A stretch of DNA of 40,069 nucleotides from Anaerolineae bacterium (lineage in GTDB: Bacteria > Chloroflexota > Anaerolineae > Aggregatilineales > Phototrophicaceae): the NCBI GenBank assembly GCA_016789005.1, contig JAEURA010000328.1, forward strand, positions 1 through 40,069, in the 5' to 3' direction. Under the pieces are notes generated by a model. It saw only the letters and a list, made by a program, of their open reading frames with translations, was not told where the DNA came from and did no database searches. Both the position numbers and the translations under genes were made by a program. This document shows, in pieces, positions 8,195 through 16,877 of the stretch (position 1 is its first letter; each line of letters begins with the position of its first letter).

Positions 8195-9741
8195 TCGATG
8201 GCGGATCGCTGACCTTTGATGACGTGATCGCCGCTGCCCACGCCGAACCGGGGACGCTGGAAGTCGTGCTGAGCGCCGCGGCGAAAGGGGCAGTGCGCCG
8301 CGCCGCCGACGCCGTGCGCCGGCTGATCGACGACGGCGCGGTCGCCTACGGCATCACCACCGGCTTCGGCGCGTTCAAGGACCGGGTGATCCCGCCCGAT
8401 CAGGTCGAACAGCTTCAGTACAACATCCTGGTCAGCCACGCCGTCGGGGTGGGCGCGCCGCTGGATACCGAGACGGTCCGGGCGATCATGCTGATCCGCG
8501 CCAACACGCTGGCGAAAGGGCACAGCGGCATCCGCCTGGAGACGCTGGAACTGCTGCTGGCGATGCTCAACCGGGGAGTGCATCCGGTCATCCCGGAAAA
8601 AGGTTCGCTTGGCGCATCGGGCGACCTCGCTCCGCTGGCGCACATGGCGTTGCCGCTGATCGGCGAGGGAGAGGCGGAGTATCGCGGCGTCGTGCTGAGC
8701 GGCGCGGAGGCGATGCGCCGTGCCGGTCTGTCGCCGGTCACCCTGGTGGCGAAAGAAGGGCTGGCGCTGACCAACGGCACGACCATCATGTGCGCGCTCG
8801 GCGTGCTGGAGACGCACCGCGCCGAAATGCTCTACGCAACCGCCGATCTCGCTGCCTGCCTGTCACTGGAGGCGCTGCACGGCACGCCGATGGCGTTCGA
8901 CGCCCGACTGCACGCGCTGCGTCCCTTCCCCCGCCAGATCGACTGTGCCGCCGACCTGCGCGACATCCTCGAAGGCAGCCAGTTCACGCGCGGCTACGAC
9001 CCGACCAACGTACAGGATGCCTATACGCTGCGCTGCATCCCCCAGGTGCACGGCGCGGTGCGCGACGCCATCGCCTATGCCCGCTGGGTCTTCGAGATCG
9101 AGCTGAACGCCGTCACCGACAACCCGCTGATCTTCATCGACGAGGCGACGGGGCAGATCGACGTGATCAGCGGCGGCAATTTTCACGGTGAGCCGCTGGC
9201 GATCTGCCTGGATTATCTGGGTCTGGCGATGAGCGAGCTGGGCAACATCAGCGAGCGGCGGATCATGCGGCTGATCGACGAAGCGAGCAACGTCGGCACG
9301 CTGCCGGCATTCCTGACCCCGGACGGTGGGCTGAACAGCGGCTTCATGATCGTCCAGTACACGGCGGCGGCGCTGGCGACCGAGAGCAAGATTCTGGCGC
9401 ACCCTGCCAGCGTCGATACCATCCCAACCAGCGCCAACGTCGAGGATCACGTCAGCATGGGGGCGACGGCGGCGATCAAGGCGCGGCGCATCCATGACAA
9501 CGTGGAGCGCATCCTGGCGCTGGAGCTGATGGCGGCGGCGCAGGGCATCGACTTCCGGCGCGAGGTGATGGGGCGGGACACCCGCCTGGGGAAGGGGACC
9601 GCGCCCGTCTACGAGCTGATCCGCCGCAGCGTCCCGTTCATCGCCCGCGACACGGTGATGTACCCGCACATGCGGACGATGGAGAAGCTGGTCAGGGCGG
9701 GGCAGATCGTGGACGCCCACCGGATGGGCGACGCCGGCTGA
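8179..9741 (+). CDS. hutH: Histidine ammonia-lyase (histidase)
   Basis: Removes ammonia from L-histidine to give urocanate, the entry step of histidine use. The 520-residue length fits the family (about 500-520). The self-processing Ala-Ser-Gly that forms the MIO electrophile is intact at residues 146-148 in GSLGASGDLAPL. The conserved catalytic Tyr57 lies in AYGITTGFG. Other family blocks are NPLIF, GGNFHGEPLA, ERRIMRL, and the C-terminal QDHVSMG equivalent, here VEDHVSMG. ATG 8179 is preceded by AAAGGA (8165-8170) inside hutI, and the 16-base overlap indicates coupled translation. The order hutG-hutU-hutI-hutH is not the reaction order. Confidence 0.97.
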   Translation: MAQLVIDGGSLTFDDVIAAAHAEPGTLEVVLSAAAKGAVRRAADAVRRLIDDGAVAYGITTGFGAFKDRVIPPDQVEQLQYNILVSHAVGVGAPLDTETVRAIMLIRANTLAKGHSGIRLETLELLLAMLNRGVHPVIPEKGSLGASGDLAPLAHMALPLIGEGEAEYRGVVLSGAEAMRRAGLSPVTLVAKEGLALTNGTTIMCALGVLETHRAEMLYATADLAACLSLEALHGTPMAFDARLHALRPFPRQIDCAADLRDILEGSQFTRGYDPTNVQDAYTLRCIPQVHGAVRDAIAYARWVFEIELNAVTDNPLIFIDEATGQIDVISGGNFHGEPLAICLDYLGLAMSELGNISERRIMRLIDEASNVGTLPAFLTPDGGLNSGFMIVQYTAAALATESKILAHPASVDTIPTSANVEDHVSMGATAAIKARRIHDNVERILALELMAAAQGIDFRREVMGRDTRLGKGTAPVYELIRRSVPFIARDTVMYPHMRTMEKLVRAGQIVDAHRMGDAG

Positions 9742-9914
9742 GGCGCGGATACGCGGCTAAAGGATTCAGAAAGTCGGCGCTAATACCGGCTATTAAACGA
9801 AAAATATCGAAATTTCCGCCGACCGGAGCGAAAAATCGGTTACCCTAGCGGTAGAGTTCATCGTCGGGATTATCTGCCGCGTCTGCTTCCAGACGCAGCA
9901 ACCTCTGCCGCTCT

Positions 9915-11624
9915 ATGAAAACAGTACGCGAGTCCATAGGCTGGCTGCTGCCAGCCTGTCTTATCGCCCTCATCGCGCTCGCCGCCCGCCTGCCGTACCT
10001 TGCGCTGGATGGTTCGCCGAGCGACTTTGGCACGATCAATCAGTGGGGTGAGGCACTTCACCAGCATCACTTCGCCTTCTACGCGGTTTCCGGCGCAGAT
10101 CATCCGCCGCTGCTGCCGATCTTCGCCGGGCTGACGCAGCCCTGGAGCGATCATCCGGCGCTGGCGCAGGTCGGGCTGACCGATCTGGTCCGCCTCAAAC
10201 TGCCGTCGCTGGCTGCCGATCTGCTGCTGGTTGTGGTCATGGCGTACTGGCTGCGCAATGCCGGGCGGGTGCGTCTGCTCGTCCTGCTGCTGCTGGCGCT
10301 GCACCCCGGTCTGATCGCCGATTCCGCGCTGTGGACGCAGAGCGACTCCGTGTTCACGACCTTCATGGTCCTGGCGATCCTGCTGCTGCGCGGCGGCAAG
10401 CCGAACGCCGCCTGGGCGATCTACGCGCTGGCGCTGCTGACCAAGTTCCAGGCGGTCGCGCTGCTGCCGCTGATGATGATCATGACCTACCGGCGCACTT
10501 CGCTGAAGGCGCTGCTGCGCGCCGCCGCCGTCGGCGGCGGGGTGGGCTTGGCTGTGATGCTGCCGTTCATGATCGGCAGCGGGGTCGGCGCCGCGCTGAC
10601 GCCCTACCTGGGATCGGTCAATTCGTTTCCGTACACGACGGGTAACGCCTATAACATCTGGGTGGCGTTCGAACCAGGCTACTGGACGCGCTCGCTCGGT
10701 CCCATCGGTCCGCCGGACACCGGTCCGTCGCTGATCCCCTTCCTCACACAGCGGCAGCTCGGTTTCCTGCTGCTGGGTGCCTATACCCTGCTGGTCTGCC
10801 TCAGCATGTGGCGCAGGTCGCACGAAGGGCGCGAATTTGTCTGGGGCGCGGCGCTCTATTTCGGTTTCTTCATGCTGCCGACGCAGATTCACGAGCGCTA
10901 TCTGTACCCCGGCGTGGTCATGGCGATCATCGCCATAGCGCAAGACCGCCGGATGATCGTCGTGGCTCTGATGTCGCTGCTGACCTTCACCTTCAACATC
11001 ATCGCCAGCCTGGCGGTCCCCTATATCTGGATCGGTTCGCCCCTGCGCTGGTACATCAGCGGCTTTCCCCCTTATGTCGCCCTGATCAATCTGCTGCTGC
11101 TCTTTGACATCGGCGTCATGACGGCGTTCAGGGTCGAACCGCGCCCGCTGCGGCTGGCGCAGCATGCCGCGCTGGTGGCGCTGCTGGCGGTGGTCCTCTC
11201 CGGGCGGATTACGGCTGTTGAGCTGCCGCCCGACACGCGCCTGCTGCAAGACATTCATGTCGGCGACGGCGCGGAACTGGTGGGCTATCGCTTTGTCCAG
11301 GAAGGGGAGCGGATGATGGTCACGCTCTACTGGAAGGCGGTGCGCCCCATCTTCACCAACTACAGCGCTGTGATCGAAATGCGCCTTAACGGCAAAATCA
11401 TCGCCAGCGATTCCGGCTCGACGGAAGAAATGCGCCCCGGATCGTGGCGCTGGTCGCGCGGGAGGGTGTATCCCGTCACCTACTGGCTCGACCTGGCTGG
11501 GCTGCCCCTGCCCGATGCTCTGCTGGCGCGCTTCTATGTGGCAGGAACGGAACACGCGCTGCCAATCCGCCGAGACGGCGATCTTGTCCCGGAGGGACGC
11601 ATTCAGCTGAGCAAGCTCGGATAA
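9915..11624 (+). CDS. Polytopic membrane glycosyltransferase (GT-C fold)
   Basis: A 569-residue integral membrane protein resembling dolichyl/polyprenyl-phosphate-sugar-dependent mannosyltransferases (GT-C, GT39/GT87-like). An N-terminal membrane helix (LLPACLIALIALAARLPYLAL) leads into a first external loop with acidic Asp-His patterns (SGADHPPLLPIFAGL), where GT-C enzymes keep catalytic acids. About nine to eleven hydrophobic helices follow to residue 425. The last ~140 residues form a soluble beta-rich domain (LLQDIHVGDGAELVGYRF... MVTLYWKAVRPI) that I recognise as common on Chloroflexota membrane glycosyltransferases. It should act at the cell surface on lipid-linked sugars or proteins; donor and acceptor cannot be told. 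The ATG at 9915 has no evident ribosome binding site. The 173-base spacer behind hutH shows no clear signal. Confidence 0.75.
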   Translation: MKTVRESIGWLLPACLIALIALAARLPYLALDGSPSDFGTINQWGEALHQHHFAFYAVSGADHPPLLPIFAGLTQPWSDHPALAQVGLTDLVRLKLPSLAADLLLVVVMAYWLRNAGRVRLLVLLLLALHPGLIADSALWTQSDSVFTTFMVLAILLLRGGKPNAAWAIYALALLTKFQAVALLPLMMIMTYRRTSLKALLRAAAVGGGVGLAVMLPFMIGSGVGAALTPYLGSVNSFPYTTGNAYNIWVAFEPGYWTRSLGPIGPPDTGPSLIPFLTQRQLGFLLLGAYTLLVCLSMWRRSHEGREFVWGAALYFGFFMLPTQIHERYLYPGVVMAIIAIAQDRRMIVVALMSLLTFTFNIIASLAVPYIWIGSPLRWYISGFPPYVALINLLLLFDIGVMTAFRVEPRPLRLAQHAALVALLAVVLSGRITAVELPPDTRLLQDIHVGDGAELVGYRFVQEGERMMVTLYWKAVRPIFTNYSAVIEMRLNGKIIASDSGSTEEMRPGSWRWSRGRVYPVTYWLDLAGLPLPDALLARFYVAGTEHALPIRRDGDLVPEGRIQLSKLG

Positions 11625-11628
11625 TCGC

Positions 11629-11659
11629 GGCAGGCGTATCGACGATAATCACGCCTGCC
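11629..11659 (+). terminator. Hairpin after the glycosyltransferase gene
   Basis: GGCAGGCGT (11629-11637) and ACGCCTGCC (11651-11659) form a perfect 9-base stem with a 13-base loop, five bases after the stop codon. There is no T-tract, so termination may be inefficient or Rho-aided. Confidence 0.35.
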
Positions 11660-11810
11660 ATCTGCTGGTCCTGAGTCGGTCTGGTCAGCATCTCCGGCGA
11701 CTCCTCGAACGTACTCAGCCCATCCCTCGTGCTGCGACCGGGTAACTGCGGCGATGATGATGACATCATGGCAGCTGCTGGTCGCAGATTCAAACCTCCA
11801 CCGTCCTGCC

Positions 11811-11836
11811 CCGATAGATCGGATGTGAGTACTCAC
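11811..11836 (+). promoter_or_regulatory. Two adjacent palindromes before the second sigma gene
   Basis: CCGAT-AG-ATCGG (11811-11822) and the perfect palindrome GTGAGTACTCAC (11825-11836) lie side by side immediately before the GAGGAGG ribosome binding site (11837-11843). They could be an operator for a dimeric regulator, or RNA hairpins limiting translation. A looser inverted repeat (ATGAT-GAC-ATCAT) lies about 50 bases upstream. Confidence 0.45.
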
Positions 11837-11850
11837 GAGGAGGATGGATT

Positions 11851-12411
11851 TTGGAGGATCTCCAGTCCATAAAGCAGCTCAAGAGCGGCGACATCGCCGG
11901 GCTAGAGGCGCTGGTTCACAAGTACCAGGTGCAGGCGGTGCGCACCGCCTACCTGATCACCCACGACCGGGCGCTGGCTGAAGACGTGGTGCAGGCGGCG
12001 TATCTGCGCGTTTACCGCTCCATCGAGCGCTTCGACGTGCGCCGCCCGTTTGCGCCCTATTTTTTGCGCATCGTCATCAACGAGGCGGTGCAGGCTGCCC
12101 GGCGCGCCGGGCGGCAGATGCCGCTGGCGGACGATGCGCCCGACTGGGATATGCTGCTCAACGCCGACTTGCCCGACCCGCAGGACGAGGTAGAGGCATC
12201 GGAACTGCGGGAGACAGTGCGCCGCGCGCTGCTGGCGCTTTCGCCGGAACAGCGCGCCGCCGTCGTCCTGCGCTATTACCTCGATCTGAGCGAGGTGGAG
12301 ATGTCTGATTTGCTGGCAGTTCCGACCGGAACGATCAAGTGGCGTCTGCACGCCGCCCGCAAACAGCTTCGCGGACTGCTTCAGAGTTGGACAGGGGAGG
12401 GCGGAAGATGA
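11851..12411 (+). CDS. ECF RNA polymerase sigma factor (SigW-like)
   Basis: A 186-residue sigma factor. Region 2: about residues 13-80 (LEALVHKYQVQAVRTAYLITHD, ALAEDVVQAAYLRVYRSIERFD, FAPYFLRIVINEAVQAARR). Region 4: about 125-178 (LSPEQRAAVVLRYYLDLSEVEMSDLLAVPTGTIKWRLHAARKQLR). The start is TTG 11851, eight bases after the end of the strong GAGGAGG at 11837-11843; an ATG at 11844 is out of frame. The stop overlaps the ATG of the next gene (12408-12411), so the sigma factor and its membrane partner are made together. The target regulon is not visible. Palindromes just upstream suggest regulation at the leader. Confidence 0.92.
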   Translation: MEDLQSIKQLKSGDIAGLEALVHKYQVQAVRTAYLITHDRALAEDVVQAAYLRVYRSIERFDVRRPFAPYFLRIVINEAVQAARRAGRQMPLADDAPDWDMLLNADLPDPQDEVEASELRETVRRALLALSPEQRAAVVLRYYLDLSEVEMSDLLAVPTGTIKWRLHAARKQLRGLLQSWTGEGGR

Positions 12412-13673
12412 ATGAGCAGCGCATCCGCGAGTGCCTGCACGATATCACAAGACAGGAGATAGCGGACAACATGACTTTGTGGGAAAACGTGAAAGCCGAA
12501 CTGACGCCGCCGCGCCGCGCGCGGACCACGCGCAGCATGTCGTTGGTGCTGGCGGCGCTCTTCATGCTGATGGCGGCTGCAGCGGCGTTTGCCGTAGCGC
12601 ATTTTCAGGCGTTCGATCCAGGCATTGAGGGGGCGATGTCGGCGGACCTGGTCACCGAACTGGGGATCAGACAGACCATCGCCGATGTGACCCTGACGCT
12701 GGACTGGGCATATGCCGATGCCAACCGAATCGCCATCGGCTACAGCCTGACAACGCCGGAACGCCTGCAAGGCGCGCCGTTGGATCAGGGCGTTGTGCTG
12801 ACCGATGACACCGGCAGTTTCACAATGGACGGCATGGGCGGAGGGGGCGGGAGCGGCGACCTGAGCGAGGCGCAGTACACCGCTTCCTATGGAGTGACCT
12901 TCGTCGATGATGTGCCAGAGGTGCTGCACATGCGCCTGGAGATGACACTCGGCTTTCTGCCCGACGTTGAGATGTCGATGGCAGAGGGTGGCGGGATCGT
13001 GACCGGCTCTGGCGGTGGATTTGGGGTCGGCGGGGGCGGCGGCAGCTCGGCTGAAGAAGTGACACCGGCTCCCGGTATCAGGCTGCCGATGGGGTCTGCT
13101 TCCGGCGAACAGGTTGGACCGTTCGTCTTCCAGTTCGATCTGCCGTTCATCCCGGCGCTCGAACTGACTCCGGCGCAGACTGTCGAAGCCAATGGCGTGA
13201 CGATGACCCTGGAGCGGATGTCGGTCACGCCGTCGATGACCACTGCCGAGTTCTGTTTCGATCTGCCGACGCCCGCCGACTGGATGCCCGACGTGACGCT
13301 GACAGCGGGCGAAACCGAGGCGTTCCTCGCCGGTTGGGAGATGCAGAGCCTGCCCGTGACAGGTGAGACATGGCGCTGCGGGACCATGACATTCTATGCC
13401 CCGTATCTGCTCGAGCCGACGACGTTTATCTTTAGCGCCGCAGCGCTGGAGACCTCGATGGACTTCACCACAGACAGAGCGCGGCGCTTTGAGGAGGTTC
13501 TGCGCGCCCAGGGAATCGAGGTAGATGTCACGGACGCCGGCGGCGAGGGCTTCAACTACAGCATCGTCGGCGCGCCCGACGGCGTCGATGTCGGGCGCGC
13601 GGTCGAAGAGGCGTTCGACGTCTTTAAGGAAAAATACGCCGGACCCTGGACGTTCACGGTGGCGATACCGTAA
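12408..13673 (+). CDS. Membrane-anchored anti-sigma-type protein (DUF4179-like)
   Basis: A 421-residue protein starting at the ATG that overlaps the sigma stop (ATGA); GGGAGG lies just upstream. The cytoplasmic N-terminal ~42 residues (MNEQRIRECLHDITRQEIAD...WENVKAEL) are helical and highly charged, as in anti-sigma domains. One membrane helix follows (about 45-66, SLVLAALFMLMAAAAAFAVA). The extracytoplasmic part begins with a DUF4179-like beta region (LGIRQTIADVTLTLDWAYADANRIAIGYSLT) and has two glycine-rich loops (near 145 and 200-212). It lacks a zinc-finger motif, so it differs from the anti-sigma at 506-781. Expected role: hold the sigma factor at the membrane until an envelope signal arrives. 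Assignment rests on operon position and topology. Its stop is 10 bases from the convergent ABC permease. Confidence 0.75.
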   Translation: MNEQRIRECLHDITRQEIADNMTLWENVKAELTPPRRARTTRSMSLVLAALFMLMAAAAAFAVAHFQAFDPGIEGAMSADLVTELGIRQTIADVTLTLDWAYADANRIAIGYSLTTPERLQGAPLDQGVVLTDDTGSFTMDGMGGGGGSGDLSEAQYTASYGVTFVDDVPEVLHMRLEMTLGFLPDVEMSMAEGGGIVTGSGGGFGVGGGGGSSAEEVTPAPGIRLPMGSASGEQVGPFVFQFDLPFIPALELTPAQTVEANGVTMTLERMSVTPSMTTAEFCFDLPTPADWMPDVTLTAGETEAFLAGWEMQSLPVTGETWRCGTMTFYAPYLLEPTTFIFSAAALETSMDFTTDRARRFEEVLRAQGIEVDVTDAGGEGFNYSIVGAPDGVDVGRAVEEAFDVFKEKYAGPWTFTVAIP

Positions 13674-13683
13674 GCGCCCTCCA

Positions 13684-14748
13684 TCAAGCCACCTGCACCT
13701 GAAGGCGGTCAGCGGCGGCGCTCAGTCCGAGGATCAGCGCCGCCGTGATGACCGCCAGCACGAGCAGGTCTACTGCCACATCGCCCAAGCCCGCGCCCCG
13801 CTGGCTGATGTCCAGCACCGGCTGCACGATGTAGTAGGTCGGGAAGAGCCGGGCGATCCACTGCGGGATGGTGTCGGGGAAGAGGGCGATGAACGCCGGC
13901 GCGTAGATGAAGATGCCGATGCTCTTGTTGATGGCGAAGAGCGTCTGAACGTCTTTCACGCGCGAACCGAGCAGGACGCCGAAGGATGCCGCCGCGATCC
14001 CTCCCATCCCCAGCACCAGCAGCAGCAGCAGCGGATTCGGACCCCAGCCGCCGTTGAGCGTGAGGATGATGAACCCCGAAAAGACCGACAGCAGCGCGCC
14101 CATCATGCCCTTGGTCAGGAACACCTCGCGCATCGACATCGGTGTCGTGGTCACGGCGCTCAGCGTGCGCTTCAGCTTCTCCTCGACCATCGAGGTCGCC
14201 GGAACCAGGATGCCGCCGAGCATGACCGACATGAGGACAACCAGCGGCAGGAGGCGCTGCTGCCAGGGCACAGCAGCCTGATCGCCGACCAGCACCGGGC
14301 TGATGGTGACGGGCGTCGCTCGTCCGGTCAGATCGACGATGCGGTCGGTGATGGCGGCGCTGGCGATAGCGCGGTTCTTGACGAGGCTCTGCCCCCACAC
14401 GTAGAACGTCAGCTCGGTGCGCGCGCCGGACTGAAGCTCGGCGTCGAACGCCGCCGGCAGCGACAGCCCAACCTCCACGCCGCCGCCTTCCAGCGCGGTC
14501 ATCAGGTCCGCCTCGTTCGGAAACGTCTGAACGATCAGGAAGTCCAGCGCCAGCAGCGCGTCGGTGAGCTGCGAATTTCCGGCGTCGACGATCCCCAGCT
14601 TCGGCTTTTCCGAAAAGATCGTCCCGAACATCAGACCGAGCAGGAGGGAGACCAGCAGCGGCATGACGATGGCGAAGACGAAAATGTAGTTGCGTGTCCC
14701 AAACTTCAGGTCTTTGGCGAACAGCACGCCGATGCGTCGGATGCTCAT
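13684..14748 (-). CDS. ABC-2 type exporter permease
   Basis: A 354-residue ABC-2 permease, third gene of an ATPase-permease-permease operon. The start is the ATG at 14748 (MSIRRIGVLFAKDLKFGTRN), overlapping the stop of the preceding permease by four bases; a longer frame upstream is antisense noise. Topology: one N-terminal membrane helix (IFVFAIVMPLLVSLLLGLMFG), a large extracytoplasmic domain (about 45-170), then five hydrophobic helices, including VLMSVMLGGILVPATSMVEEKLKRTLSA, the typical ABC-2 motif with a short re-entrant stretch. It would pair with the 14745-15815 permease as a heterodimer. The substrate is unknown. Confidence 0.88.
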   Translation of the reverse strand: MSIRRIGVLFAKDLKFGTRNYIFVFAIVMPLLVSLLLGLMFGTIFSEKPKLGIVDAGNSQLTDALLALDFLIVQTFPNEADLMTALEGGGVEVGLSLPAAFDAELQSGARTELTFYVWGQSLVKNRAIASAAITDRIVDLTGRATPVTISPVLVGDQAAVPWQQRLLPLVVLMSVMLGGILVPATSMVEEKLKRTLSAVTTTPMSMREVFLTKGMMGALLSVFSGFIILTLNGGWGPNPLLLLLVLGMGGIAAASFGVLLGSRVKDVQTLFAINKSIGIFIYAPAFIALFPDTIPQWIARLFPTYYIVQPVLDISQRGAGLGDVAVDLLVLAVITAALILGLSAAADRLQVQVA

Positions 14749-15815
14749 CGCACTTTCCTTTCCATGACCACCACGCCGGCGGTCATCAGGGCGACGCCGG
14801 CAACCAGCAGGATCACCAGATTGCCGCCGACGGCGTTCCAGGATGCGCCGAAATTGACCACCTGATGGATGGTATCGAGCATGTAGTAGGAGGGAAGGAT
14901 TTGCGCCCAGTTGGAGGCGACGCCGGGGAAGACCACGCCATAGGACGGGATCATCATGAGGATGATGACCAGCACGCTCCATGCCATCACGCCCATCATC
15001 CCGCGGCTCGCCGAGGCGATCAGGAACGCCAGCCCGACCACCACCAGCGCGCTGAGCAGCAGGGTGATCAGGACCAGGAGCGGTTCTGTAGCCAGCCCAC
15101 CGGTCAAACCGAGCAGGAGCGCCGCCTGAATGAACGCCTGAAGCAAGCCGAAGATCGCCTTGCCGGTGAACAGCCCCGGCACGGTGACCGGCGTGACGAG
15201 CAGGGCGCGTAGGGTTCCCGTTTCGACCTCATCGGCGATCAGGCTGCCCAATCCCATCGTCTCCATGACCAGCACCATGATCGCCATCAGGGGAAGCAGG
15301 CGATCCCGCAGGGCGAGCTGCTGACCGGTCATATCGGGACCGATGATCTGCTCGCTGAATTCCAGGCGCAGAGGATCGCCGCCGAGGGTGTAGCTCAGCT
15401 CGTTGAACGCCAGACGCAGCACCGTGCGCAGGGCGTCGACGATCTCCTGCGGCGCGTCGGAGGCGAAATAAACCGTGACAGAGGTCGCGTCGCCGCGCAT
15501 GATGCCGCTGATGACGTCTCCGGTCAGGACGACTCCCGCCGCGTATTTGGAATCGGCGACCGCCTGCTGAAGCGCCTCGTCGCTCTCCTGCGGGGCGATG
15601 GTGATGTCGTTTCCGCCCAGAAAACTGATGAAGGCGTCAGGCAGAGTCGGCGCGTAGACCCCCAGCGTGAGCGATTCGTCGACCGTCGAAGGCAGCAGGG
15701 TATACAGCGCGACGTAGACGACCAGCCCGACGATGGTGATGTAGGCGAAGAAGCGGTTGCGGAAGTAGAGCGTCAGGTCCTTGCGGAGCAGCGCTCCCAG
15801 CACGCGCGCGTTCAT
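14745..15815 (-). CDS. ABC-2 type exporter permease
   Basis: A 356-residue ABC-2 permease with the same plan: MNARVLGALLRKDLTLYFRNRFF, one membrane helix (AYITIVGLVVYVALYTLLP), a roughly 150-residue outside domain, then five helices including LMAIMVLVMETMGLGSLIADEVETGTLRALLVTPV, the conserved ABC-2 signature region. It overlaps the genes on both sides by four bases (ATGA), so all three products are made in fixed ratio. It may export a lipid, peptide or drug-like compound. Nothing nearby (no biosynthetic gene) narrows the substrate. Confidence 0.88.
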   Translation of the reverse strand: MNARVLGALLRKDLTLYFRNRFFAYITIVGLVVYVALYTLLPSTVDESLTLGVYAPTLPDAFISFLGGNDITIAPQESDEALQQAVADSKYAAGVVLTGDVISGIMRGDATSVTVYFASDAPQEIVDALRTVLRLAFNELSYTLGGDPLRLEFSEQIIGPDMTGQQLALRDRLLPLMAIMVLVMETMGLGSLIADEVETGTLRALLVTPVTVPGLFTGKAIFGLLQAFIQAALLLGLTGGLATEPLLVLITLLLSALVVVGLAFLIASASRGMMGVMAWSVLVIILMMIPSYGVVFPGVASNWAQILPSYYMLDTIHQVVNFGASWNAVGGNLVILLVAGVALMTAGVVVMERKVR

Positions 15816-16675
15816 CCTGCCAGCCTCCGTCCCGTGATTTGAATGAAGATGTCCTCCAGCGTCGCTTCTTCGCTGTGGACGGTGACGACTTTCTCGCGCT
15901 CGAACAGGCGCTTGACCGTCTCGCCGGTGTCGGAGGCATCCAGCGTGATCTCGCGGGCTGCCAGTCGCCCGCCGCCGTCTTCGACCTCCACCTTGAGCAG
16001 GCGCTTGCCGTACTGCTGTTTGAGGCGGTGCGGCGTGTCGATGGCAGCGATCCTGCCCTGGTTGATGAAGGCGACCCGGTCGCTCAGCTTATCCGCCTCG
16101 ACCATATCGTGGGTGGTGAGGAAAACGGTGGTCCCGCCGGCGCGCGTCTCGCGGATCAGATCGCGGATGGCTTGGGCAGAGACCGGATCAAGCCCTTCGG
16201 TGGGTTCATCCAGGAAGAGGATGCGGGGGTGGTTGACCAGGGCGCGGGCGACCATGAGGCGCTGCTTCATGCCTTTGGAGTAGCCTTCGACGCGCTCCTT
16301 CGCCCGCCCATCCAGCCCGACTTTTTCCAGCAGCGCGTGGACATCCGCCTTGACGCCGTAGAGCCGGGCGAACAGGGTAAGGTTCTCGACGGCGCTCATC
16401 TGCCCATAGAGGTTGGCGGTTTCGAAGGCGACGCCGATGAACGCCTGCACCTTGTTCGTCTCGCGGACGATATCCATGCCGAGCAGCGTCGCCTTGCCCT
16501 GTTTGGGACGGATCTGCCCGGTCAGCATCTTGACGGTGGTCGATTTTCCTGCGCCGTTCGGACCGAGATAGCCGAAGATCTCGCCTTCGCCCACCTCGAA
16601 GCTGATATGGTCGACGGCGGTATTGTCGCCGTAGGCATACGTCAAGTCCTGGGCGACGATGCTGTGAGTCGTCAT
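15812..16675 (-). CDS. ABC exporter ATP-binding protein
   Basis: A 287-residue ATPase powering the two ABC-2 permeases downstream. The start is the ATG at 16675 (MTTHSIVAQDL), six bases after AAGGGGG; an in-frame ATG at 16723 has no such site. Walker A GPNGAGKST is at 38-46, the Q-loop region at VAFETANLYG, the signature is degenerate (YSKGMKQRL), Walker B is RILFLDEPTEGLDP, and the switch His is in LTTHDM. After about residue 215 there is a C-terminal extension of the DrrA/CcmA-like exporter type (KRLLKVEVEDGGGRL... EATLEDIFIQITGR). It is the first gene of the operon. A 200-base gap to the dpp-type genes upstream suggests separate transcription. Confidence 0.93.
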   Translation of the reverse strand: MTTHSIVAQDLTYAYGDNTAVDHISFEVGEGEIFGYLGPNGAGKSTTVKMLTGQIRPKQGKATLLGMDIVRETNKVQAFIGVAFETANLYGQMSAVENLTLFARLYGVKADVHALLEKVGLDGRAKERVEGYSKGMKQRLMVARALVNHPRILFLDEPTEGLDPVSAQAIRDLIRETRAGGTTVFLTTHDMVEADKLSDRVAFINQGRIAAIDTPHRLKQQYGKRLLKVEVEDGGGRLAAREITLDASDTGETVKRLFEREKVVTVHSEEATLEDIFIQITGRRLAG

Positions 16676-16877
16676 CTGCAACCCCCTTGCTGCTTCCAAT
16701 TCAGACCCTCGCAGCGTCCACACTAAGGTGGTAGACGCGCGCAGCCATCCTCATTGTAGACCCATGATTCAGGGGAGGATATGACACTCGACAGGGCAGC
16801 GATGTGTTCTTTATCTCATTACAGGCGGAATTGCGCGGATTACCCCCCAGCGATTCGGGGTTGCGCCTGAAAATCGC

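Noticed and set aside
9870-11555. A 561-codon open frame on the minus strand
   Set aside because: Shadow of the glycosyltransferase gene; the translation is Arg/Gln/His/Asp-rich with no domain pattern.
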